This document shows positions 18,221 to 25,603 of a stretch of DNA of 64,000 nt, one piece after another (positions within the stretch are counted from its first letter, which is position 1; each line of letters opens with the position of its first letter). A program made the position numbers and the translations under genes. Source of the stretch: Tunturibacter gelidoferens (GTDB lineage Bacteria; Acidobacteriota; Terriglobia; Terriglobales; Acidobacteriaceae); the NCBI RefSeq assembly GCF_040358255.1, contig NZ_CP132938.1, positions 1,674,001-1,738,000 on the forward strand. The letters run 5' to 3'. The notes beneath the pieces were generated by a model, which worked only from the letters and a program-made list of their open reading frames with translations, was not told the origin of the DNA and did not search any database.

Positions 18221-19177
18221 ATGTCGCTCACACGCCACAAACTTTTGTGCACACTACAGCTTCTTTTTCTGGCCGTCCTACTGCCTTTGGTCGCGTGCAA
18301 AGAATCTGAGAAGCCTTCGACGAGTGCGTCTTCATTGAGTGTGTTTGCTTCGCCGGACGACGCCGGCAACGCTCTGTTGACTGCAGCGAAGTCCGGAGAT
18401 CAAAACGTACTGACGACAATCTTCGGCCCGGACTCCAGAGAGTTGATCAACTCTGGAGACGCTGTGCAGGATAAGCACACCCTCGACCTGTTTGTAGCCG
18501 GATATGTGCAGATGCACCGCTGGCGCAAGATGCCAGATAATTCGCAAATCCTCTTGGTGGGAGCGGACAACTTTCCTTTCCCAATTCCGCTAAAGACGAA
18601 TACCGACGGGAAGTGGTTCTTCGATACCGCGGCAGGCAAGGAAGAGGTGCTGAACCGCCGCATCGGCAGGAATGAATTGGCAATCATCGACGCCTGTGAA
18701 GCGGCAGCGGATGCACAAGCAGAGTACTTCGCTCATCCTCATGACGGCGAAAAGGCCAGGGAGTACGCGGCGAAGTTCATCAGTGATCCGAACAAGCAGA
18801 ACGGCCTGTACTGGAAATCTGCAGATGGACAGCCCGCGAGCCCACTCGGCCCCCTCGCGGCGGCCGCAGCCTCAGACGGGTATAGCGCTAATTCGGAGGG
18901 ACACACGGCGTTTCATGGATACTACTTCCGCATGCTGAAGGGCCAAACCGCAAATGCGCCAAGTGGAGCGAAGGAGTATGCGGTTAATGGGAAGATGACC
19001 GGTGGATTCGCATTCGTAGCCTATCCTGCGACTTATGGCAACTCCGGAGTGATGACTTTCATCATCAACCAGGATGGCGTTCTCCTTCAAAAGGATCTGG
19101 GAAAGACGACAACCGTGACAGCGAGCGCCATGAGCGAGTTCGATCCCGACTCCAGCTGGACCATCGTAGAGCAATAA
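18221..19177 (+). CDS. DUF2950 family lipoprotein
   Basis: A 318-residue DUF2950 protein. The ATG at 18221 is chosen because GGAGGATG stands just before it. The protein then begins with a lipoprotein signal whose lipobox is PLVAC. Family blocks include FASPDDAGNALLTAAKSGD, ILLVGADNFPFPIP and the C-terminal FAFVAYPATYGNSGVMTFII. It lies 44 bases after the DUF3300 gene and is the last gene of this plus-strand run. Function unknown; linkage to DUF3300 suggests a shared envelope process. Confidence 0.88.
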   Translation: MSLTRHKLLCTLQLLFLAVLLPLVACKESEKPSTSASSLSVFASPDDAGNALLTAAKSGDQNVLTTIFGPDSRELINSGDAVQDKHTLDLFVAGYVQMHRWRKMPDNSQILLVGADNFPFPIPLKTNTDGKWFFDTAAGKEEVLNRRIGRNELAIIDACEAAADAQAEYFAHPHDGEKAREYAAKFISDPNKQNGLYWKSADGQPASPLGPLAAAAASDGYSANSEGHTAFHGYYFRMLKGQTANAPSGAKEYAVNGKMTGGFAFVAYPATYGNSGVMTFIINQDGVLLQKDLGKTTTVTASAMSEFDPDSSWTIVEQ

Positions 19178-19328
19178 ACGAAATCACTAGTTTTTTGTAC
19201 GAGCGATATAGGTGATCTCTATGAATACGATGGGTTCAGGCGAAATGCTGAAAAAGTTTCATGGAAGAAGGTCTCAACGCTTCTGCCCGTACCGGTATTA
19301 CTGCTAGCCGTGGTGGGTGCGAGGAATC

Positions 19329-19344
19329 TGGCACCGCGGTGCCA
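19329..19344. promoter_or_regulatory. 16-bp perfect palindrome
   Basis: TGGCACCGCGGTGCCA, a loopless self-complementary 16-mer in the 292-base convergent spacer between the DUF2950 gene and the sigma-54 activator. It is followed by CCTC-GAA-GAGG. It may be a protein-binding site; no poly-T tract supports termination. Confidence 0.45.
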
Positions 19345-19469
19345 AACCTCGAAGAGGTCTAAGTACCGCGACTAACTCCCATGTCTATGGATATCCAAGC
19401 GGACGGTGGTCATCGACGACGCTGTGTCATGCGTCCGCTCTTCGGCCGTTCGAGATAGACGCCGACGAA

Positions 19470-21119
19470 TTAGAGCCACTCCTCGAAGGATCGAGCGTTC
19501 ATCGGACTGAGCGACTTGGACCGCTCGCCCCCATGGGCGATCCCATGCCTTACCAACATGGAATCCAGTGTCGTAGGTTTAACCCCAAGAAGCTCAGCGG
19601 CACCATCTTTTCCGCGAACTCGCCATCCCGTCATCGCAAGCACGTTGCACAGATGGCCGCGCTCAGCGTCGCTGAGAAGCAAACTGGGAGCTGAATTGTT
19701 CGATGAATCGCTCGGGGGGCTGATGAAGAGTCTCGAACCATTCGCGAGGATCATTGCCCGTTCGACAGTGTTTCGCAATTCGCGAATGTTGCCGGGCCAG
19801 GGGTACAGTTGCAGCGCGCGTACGCTGCCTTTGTCGACAGACTCAATAGGCTTACAAAATGATTTTGCAAATTCATGTACAAACGACTGAACTAGTAGCG
19901 GAATATCTTCTGGGCGTTCTCGTAGCGCCGGCATCCGAATGGGAAAGACGTTCAGTCTGTAGTAGAGATCATCTCTAAATCGCTTTTCACGAACCTCTTT
20001 ATCCAAGTCTCGATTGGTTGCTGCAATGATTCGCACATCGAAAGAGATGCTCTTCGAGCTCCCAAGTCGTTCAACCTGCTTTTCCTGAAGTGCGCGGAGT
20101 AACTTTACCTGCACTTCGAGAGGCAATTCGCCCACCTCATCCAGGAACAACGTTGAACGATGTGCTACTTCGAAACGGCCAGCCTGGCGCGAAAGTGCGC
20201 CCGTGTACGCTCCTTTCTCTCGACCGAATAGTTCACTTTCAATAAGGGTTGCTGGGATTGCCGCGCAATTTAGCCGTACCATCGGGCGGTCTCTGCGAGG
20301 GCTGAGTTCATGGAGAGCGTTCGCAATAAGTTCCTTTCCGGTGCCAGTTTCGCCCACTAGCAGCACACTGGAATTGGTATGTGCTACCTGTTCAACTTGC
20401 TCCAACACGCGTCGAAGAGCGTAACTTTCGCCGACGAGGCCTCTGCAGCCCCGAACCGTCTTTATCTCTTGTTGCAGATACATATTTTCTCGTTGAAGTT
20501 GGTCACGTAAGCGCTTCACTTCCTCGAGCGCTCTCTGGATTTCGTCCTCTGCGCGCGTGCGCGCAAGAGCGCTGCCTATTATCTCGACAAAAACCCGCAG
20601 CCGGTTCACGACGACATCGGGCCACTCCCGTTGATGACGCACTGTGCCAAAGGCCATCGCGCCGATCACTCTGCCGCCGACCTTCAGTGGAAAGGTTAGG
20701 TTGGAGCGAGGCCCGAACTTGCGTGCAACCTGCCTCTCCGAAACTGCTTCCTCGGGTAAGTCGTCGATTCGCGAAAAGCAAACCACATCGCCCCGAAGGA
20801 TTGCGCTCGCCATCCAAGGTAGATCTTTGACGGCGAAGCCAGGAAACGGCTGTAGGCCCGGGAGTTGCCAGCTGTGAGTGGCGACGAAACGTTCGTCATC
20901 ACGTAATTGCACCAAAGTGTTGCGGTCAAGCCCCAGAGCACGCACAATGTCCTTTTGAGCCTCGACAATCTCATGATCGATTGACGCAGATGTCACGCTC
21001 ACGAACTTCGCCGAAAGCTCCGTCATCAACATCTCAAACCGGAGTTGGTCATCTACACCCGCCTGAGCTGGCGAATCGTTCAATCTTTCTGCCGCCATAC
21101 TAAGAGCTCGCCTCGACAT
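19470..21119 (-). CDS. GAF-domain sigma-54-dependent transcriptional activator
   Basis: A 549-residue bacterial enhancer-binding protein. A GAF-type sensory domain (about 25-185) is followed by a coiled coil, then the AAA+ domain with Walker A GETGTGKE (256-263) and the sigma-54 contact loop in the variant form GAYTGA (303-308), and a Fis-type helix-turn-helix at the end (AAELLGVKPTTLDSMLV). The ATG at 21119 is preferred because GAGAGG precedes it. It converges on the secreted-protein run and is divergent from the FGE gene. No -24/-12 promoter was found nearby, so the target is unknown. Confidence 0.92.
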   Translation of the reverse strand: MSRRALSMAAERLNDSPAQAGVDDQLRFEMLMTELSAKFVSVTSASIDHEIVEAQKDIVRALGLDRNTLVQLRDDERFVATHSWQLPGLQPFPGFAVKDLPWMASAILRGDVVCFSRIDDLPEEAVSERQVARKFGPRSNLTFPLKVGGRVIGAMAFGTVRHQREWPDVVVNRLRVFVEIIGSALARTRAEDEIQRALEEVKRLRDQLQRENMYLQQEIKTVRGCRGLVGESYALRRVLEQVEQVAHTNSSVLLVGETGTGKELIANALHELSPRRDRPMVRLNCAAIPATLIESELFGREKGAYTGALSRQAGRFEVAHRSTLFLDEVGELPLEVQVKLLRALQEKQVERLGSSKSISFDVRIIAATNRDLDKEVREKRFRDDLYYRLNVFPIRMPALRERPEDIPLLVQSFVHEFAKSFCKPIESVDKGSVRALQLYPWPGNIRELRNTVERAMILANGSRLFISPPSDSSNNSAPSLLLSDAERGHLCNVLAMTGWRVRGKDGAAELLGVKPTTLDSMLVRHGIAHGGERSKSLSPMNARSFEEWL

Positions 21120-21875
21120 GTGACCTCTCTCTAAGTAAATCTCTAGGGGCCCGGACACGAACTACTCGGTTAACATTCATGTAAGTCTGGATTAGTTGGG
21201 CCTATCCTGGAAATCGGCCCTATGGCCTATGAGACGAATGTCCACAGCAATAATCTCCCAATCACGGCCAGTTTCGTCAGGGTGGTGATTCCCTTGAGAA
21301 TTCTGAAACTCGCTGGAGAGAATGCACTTACTGTCTACCTAAAACCGAGCTAAGGCAACTGTTTGACGCTAAAATCTTTACAAAGTGTAGATAGCAGACA
21401 TTGAGGCGCAGTGTTTATTAGACACAGAAGTGCAGATAGTGACCTGCTTCCACAGATTTAGAGGAACGCGCACCAAGCCGGAATATCCAAGGCGACCAGC
21501 CGATGTACCTGCCGATTGATCGAAGTTGCCTCCGGTTAGCAGGAGGTTATCGAAACGCAACGTTTTCATCGCTTTTTTGTTTGCAAGCGTAAGTCCATTG
21601 TCAGCAATAACCTGCAGTATAGAGAGCAAAAGCGACCCCGGTTGTAAGCTTGCTCTGCAAGGTTGTGTTTTGAAAGCAGCTTTCCTGATGCCTCAGTACT
21701 GCCGTCCCGCGATAGAGATTGCGAGTGCCGATAGCGATATATCCAACAGATCCTCTTAAGGTTCAGTAAACTTGCGATGCCTACTCCTTGACACCAGCGG
21801 GAACCCCGGCGTTGTTGCAAGCGTTGAAGGTTCCAAATCTCCCACCACCGAATCGAAGGAGCATGGAGTGCACAG
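21120..21875. other. 756-base divergent spacer
   Basis: Separates the sigma-54 activator from the FGE gene. Apart from a 43-codon frame at 21222-21353 with a faint AbrB-like pattern, nothing convincing was seen. The length suggests decayed genes or long regulatory regions. Confidence 0.45.
21222..21353 (+). CDS. possible AbrB/MazE-like micro-ORF or remnant
   Basis: A 43-codon frame with ATG whose RVVIPLRILKLAG then LTVYL resembles the swapped-hairpin DNA-binding motif of AbrB/MazE proteins (RVVIPKEIRK..LGI..GD.L.V). The usual turn between the two parts is about four residues short, and there is no obvious ribosome site or toxin partner. It is more likely a remnant or chance than an active antitoxin. 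Confidence 0.2.
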   Translation: MAYETNVHSNNLPITASFVRVVIPLRILKLAGENALTVYLKPS

Positions 21876-23009
21876 GTGATTAAGCGAAGATCTTTCAACG
21901 CGCTGAACTTGAGTCTGGCTCTCTCGCTCTCACTGCTTCTGACGGCGTGCAACAAGTCAGCGCCATCGCAGGCACAGGCGAGTACACCGGTTGGACAACC
22001 GGTACCCGTACCGCTTACGCGGTTCCAGCCGTCGGTCGCTAACGGAACACCCGCTCCTCATATCGCGCCCGTAGGCATGGTTTGGATTCCAGGAGGTGAG
22101 TTTTCGATGGGTGCGGCAGATGCACCTGATGGGGATGAGGTAGGCATGCAGGCCACGCGCGATTCACGGCCCATCCACCAGGTCTATGTGGACGGCTTCT
22201 ACATCGACAAGACCGACGTAACTAACGCCCAGTTCGCAAAGTTCGTTCATGCCACCGGTTACGTGACCGTGGCAGAACGCAAGCCTCGAGCAGAGGACTT
22301 TCCCGAAGCTCCTCCAGAAAATCTAATTGCAGGATCGGTGGTCTTCACCCCGCCCGATCATTCCGTGCCGTTGAACGATCACTTCCAGTGGTGGAGTTTC
22401 GTACACGGAGCTGACTGGCGGCATCCGACTGGTCCGAAGAGCAACATTAATGGTAAGGACAACTATCCTGTAGTCCAGGTGGCCTACGAGGATGCGGAAG
22501 CCTATGCAAAATGGGCCGGACAGCGACTCCCCACAGAGGCGGAATGGGAGTTTGCCGCTCGCGGCGGACTTGCAGGTAAGCCCTTTGTCTGGGGCGATGA
22601 GTTTCGTCCCAAAGGGAAGTGGATGGCAAACACCTACCAGGGACATTTTCCCAACTCCGACACCGGAGAGGACGGCCACGTGGGTCTCGCCCCCGTAGCC
22701 AGCTTCGCTCCGAACGGATACGGCCTATATGACATGGCTGGAAACGTCTGGCAGTGGACCAGCGACTGGTATCGCCCGGATTACTATCGTCAATTAGATG
22801 CATCCGGTAAGGTCGCGCGCAATCCGCAGGGCCCCGATGCCTCTTTCGATCCAGCCGAACCCAACGAACCCAAGAAGGTTCATCGAGGTGGTTCCTATCT
22901 TTGCACGGATCAATACTGCTCGCGCTATATGGTCGGGACACGAGGCAAGGGCGAAGTCAGCACCGGCACAAACCATCTCGGATTTCGTTGTGTCAAAAAT
23001 GGGACGTAG
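21876..23009 (+). CDS. formylglycine-generating enzyme family lipoprotein
   Basis: A 377-residue protein starting at GTG after GGAGTG. The N-terminus is a lipoprotein signal with lipobox LLTAC, so the enzyme should be anchored outside the cytoplasm. The SUMF1 domain fills the rest: MVWIPGGEFSMG, RLPTEAEWEFAARGG, GYGLYDMAGNVWQW and the active-site block GGSYLCTDQYCSRY with the redox cysteines C343 and C348. This matches the catalytic pair of true formylglycine-generating enzymes, not only the fold, and makes it the likely activator of the arylsulfatase at 9946. Confidence 0.9.
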   Translation: MIKRRSFNALNLSLALSLSLLLTACNKSAPSQAQASTPVGQPVPVPLTRFQPSVANGTPAPHIAPVGMVWIPGGEFSMGAADAPDGDEVGMQATRDSRPIHQVYVDGFYIDKTDVTNAQFAKFVHATGYVTVAERKPRAEDFPEAPPENLIAGSVVFTPPDHSVPLNDHFQWWSFVHGADWRHPTGPKSNINGKDNYPVVQVAYEDAEAYAKWAGQRLPTEAEWEFAARGGLAGKPFVWGDEFRPKGKWMANTYQGHFPNSDTGEDGHVGLAPVASFAPNGYGLYDMAGNVWQWTSDWYRPDYYRQLDASGKVARNPQGPDASFDPAEPNEPKKVHRGGSYLCTDQYCSRYMVGTRGKGEVSTGTNHLGFRCVKNGT

Positions 23010-23145
23010 GGTGGTTCTTGATGTGCGTCTGTGTCGATGGCGATAACGAGAGAACAGATTTCCAAATCCAAATGCCGGGAGCTGCCGAACTCCAAAAACC
23101 TGAACAGAACCATCTTGAGTTTCGATAACGGAGTATTCGTGAATC

Positions 23146-25365
23146 CTAGGGGCCATCAAGATCAAGCGTATAAAGATTACCCGTCCGAGTTCGTGATCGC
23201 ACGATCGGTACGCTCTCCAGCGTCAGGCCGCAGAAAAAATAGTCTTCCGTATCTCCCCCGTTGAAGTTTGATAGATTCGCAATCTGCTCCAGTCGACCAT
23301 CTGGAATCGACGCACGGTAGATCGGCTGCATCTCGGCCGACGATGCGTGAAAGAAGATCGCCTTACTATCCGACGACCAGACAGGATCCGCGACCGTAGT
23401 CTCCGCGATCGTCCGCCAAGTGTGCAGTACCGTATCAAAAAGCGAGAGCTTACGTTGGTCCAGCGAGACTGCGGCAATATAACGTCCGTCCGGCGACCAT
23501 CGTGGACTGAACCACCCCTCGGATCCAGGGACCGTCGACAACGCGTGAGTGCGTAGATCGAAGATCTGAATGGCTCGTGGCCCATCCTCTTTTCCCATAA
23601 TATCGGTCACGCGCCCAAAGGCGATCTGCTGCCCATCCGCAGACCAGGATGGGTCCGCTGCATTACGGCTCTCTCGCAGAAGTCTCTCGGGTGCCCCGCC
23701 ATCCGCAGGCACCAAATAGATCTGCCATGCTTTACCCGACTCCTTTGCCATCACTGCGATCCTTTTTCCATCGGGCGACCAATGGGCGAGAAATACCTGC
23801 AAAGAGTCCGGTGTTATCTGGATCAACTCCGACCCATCCGCCTTCGCCCGCCATAGCTTTCCCGATGCATCAGTCCAGATGACCCACTGTCGATCGCGCG
23901 AATACTCAATCCTGTTTGCCTCCGCGAGGAATCCCGGCATTGCTACAAATTCGTGTCGGCCAGCGTCGTAACGCTGAAGAAGGGACTCGGTTTCGAGCCC
24001 CAGGAAGAAGATCCGATGCCCGTTCCGCGAGGTCACTGGCCCAACAAAGCTCAACGGCCCATTCGTCACTCGTTTCGGTTCGCCGATACTCTCTCCCTCA
24101 AGCCGCCAAAGATCGCTGCTTCCTCCACGGTCCGATTGAAAGACAAAGTACTTCCCATCGCCGGTCCAGATTCCACAGCACTCCGACGAAGGCTTGGTCC
24201 AATTACCAAGAATCGGACGAATCGACGTGCCATCGCTCGACGCCTCCCAAAGCCCCAACGTGTGTTTTATCGGGTCAAGGAGAGTGAATCTCAGAACTTT
24301 CCCGTCAGGCGACCAGCGCAACCAGAATGCGCGCTCAGGCAATTTGGCGAACACGGAAGAGGAGCCATCTTGCGGTCTGTTGATCAGCAACTGGTTGCCA
24401 GTGGCGTAGAGAATGCTCTTGCCGTCAGGCATCCATGTCGCATCGTGAGCCACAACATTGGCCACCCGCAGCGCACTGCCTCCACCAACCGGTACCGTCC
24501 ATAGGGACTGCTCCGACTCCGGAGATAAATGATTTCGCAACAGCAGCGTGGACCCATCGGGAGACAGGTCTCCAAGCGTGGCGGAAGAGATCTCGCTCGG
24601 CAGCGGAAGGTTCTCGACCGCCCCAGTGCGCACATCTACCTGCGCCAGAACGGATCTGCCTCCTGAAATCACTGGTATATAGATGCGTAGCCCATCCGTC
24701 GCCGAGGCCGGAAGGCTCTCCATGGCCTGCACGCCCGGCGCAATCCGTCCGGTCCGCGTCAGGCGCTCGATACGCGGTAGAGGTCCCGAGCTTCGAGAGC
24801 CGTAATAAAACCCAGCCAAACCCGCCAGGACTCCCACCGGGATCCATAGCCAGAACCCGAACACCTTGCGACGCCGACGCATTAGATCAAGTTCGTTCGG
24901 AAGGGAGGAGACCTCAATTTGAGGAGCAGTCCCCGGCTGCCCTTCCAACACGACCGGGGCCGAGCCAGACTCCGAAGTGAGCTCAAGGTTTATCGACTCA
25001 GTCGACTTGATCGCTGAAGTTCCACTCAGCACCGTAACAGGCGCGATGAACCGGTAACCGCGCTTTGCCAGCGTTTCCACAAATCGCGGATTATCTGCTG
25101 TGTCCCCTAGAGCATCCCGAATCTTATTAATCGCAGTGCCAATGGAGTGATCAAAGTCGACAACTATGTTCTTGCCCCACACCCGAACCTGCAACTCCTC
25201 CCGGGTGACCACGTCGCCGGCTTTCTCTAGCAGTACGGCCAGCACCTTGAAAGGCTGACTTTGAAGCTTGATCTTTCGACCCGCCTTCCAAAGTTCGCCG
25301 GTCTGAAGATCAGCCTCATAAACTCCGAATCCGAATCTGGAGGCGACTTCAGGATGAGAGAGCAT
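23146..25365 (-). CDS. winged-helix, transmembrane, PD40-repeat regulator
   Basis: A 739-residue CadC-like transcription regulator. Residues about 10-105 form an OmpR-type winged helix (SQPFKVLAVLLEKAGDVVTREEL, RDALGDTADNPRFVETLAKRGYRF), a single membrane helix follows near 165-190, then a TolB/PD40 beta-propeller built from repeated WSPDGK and WSADGQ units. The ATG at 25365 is chosen because AAGGAA precedes it, instead of a TTG seven codons earlier. It is divergent from a TonB-dependent receptor gene across a 238-base spacer with operator-like repeats, so it probably controls that gene. Confidence 0.9.
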   Translation of the reverse strand: MLSHPEVASRFGFGVYEADLQTGELWKAGRKIKLQSQPFKVLAVLLEKAGDVVTREELQVRVWGKNIVVDFDHSIGTAINKIRDALGDTADNPRFVETLAKRGYRFIAPVTVLSGTSAIKSTESINLELTSESGSAPVVLEGQPGTAPQIEVSSLPNELDLMRRRRKVFGFWLWIPVGVLAGLAGFYYGSRSSGPLPRIERLTRTGRIAPGVQAMESLPASATDGLRIYIPVISGGRSVLAQVDVRTGAVENLPLPSEISSATLGDLSPDGSTLLLRNHLSPESEQSLWTVPVGGGSALRVANVVAHDATWMPDGKSILYATGNQLLINRPQDGSSSVFAKLPERAFWLRWSPDGKVLRFTLLDPIKHTLGLWEASSDGTSIRPILGNWTKPSSECCGIWTGDGKYFVFQSDRGGSSDLWRLEGESIGEPKRVTNGPLSFVGPVTSRNGHRIFFLGLETESLLQRYDAGRHEFVAMPGFLAEANRIEYSRDRQWVIWTDASGKLWRAKADGSELIQITPDSLQVFLAHWSPDGKRIAVMAKESGKAWQIYLVPADGGAPERLLRESRNAADPSWSADGQQIAFGRVTDIMGKEDGPRAIQIFDLRTHALSTVPGSEGWFSPRWSPDGRYIAAVSLDQRKLSLFDTVLHTWRTIAETTVADPVWSSDSKAIFFHASSAEMQPIYRASIPDGRLEQIANLSNFNGGDTEDYFFCGLTLESVPIVRSRTRTGNLYTLDLDGP

Positions 25366-25460
25366 AACCAAGTTCCTTGTAGTCAAACTTTATCACGCTG
25401 AAAACCACCTCATCGGATCAACTGCCTGTTGATGACCCTCAAGAATGCTTAGACGAATCA

Positions 25461-25510
25461 ATCACTTACTAGGTGATCAAAGATTTATCGAAAATGGGTG
25501 ACTAGGCGAT
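25461..25510. promoter_or_regulatory. operator-like repeats in divergent promoter region
   Basis: ATCACTTACTAGGTGAT at 25461-25477 is a 17-bp pseudo-palindrome with one mismatch. Its half ACTAGGTGAT recurs as ACTAGGCGAT at 25501-25510, 33 bases away, about three helical turns. It lies between the winged-helix regulator and the TonB receptor. Confidence 0.45.
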
Positions 25511-25603
25511 GGCGAGGAACCCAAATAAATTGCCATCGTTTTCCCGCGACCCTGAATTGCACCGCGATTACACCATTCAGGTTGCACCTCTGGAGGCCTC
25601 ACC

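Noticed and set aside
19329..19344. Sigma-54 promoter at TGGCACCGCGGTGCCA
   Set aside because: GG and GC are separated by 9 bases instead of 10, there is no TTGC, and no gene starts just downstream.
19195..19370. Membrane-protein-like short frame (TLLPVPVLLLAVVGA) in the convergent spacer
   Set aside because: It has no start codon in frame and no ribosome site; overlapping short frames in the other phases look equally plausible, so it is probably chance.
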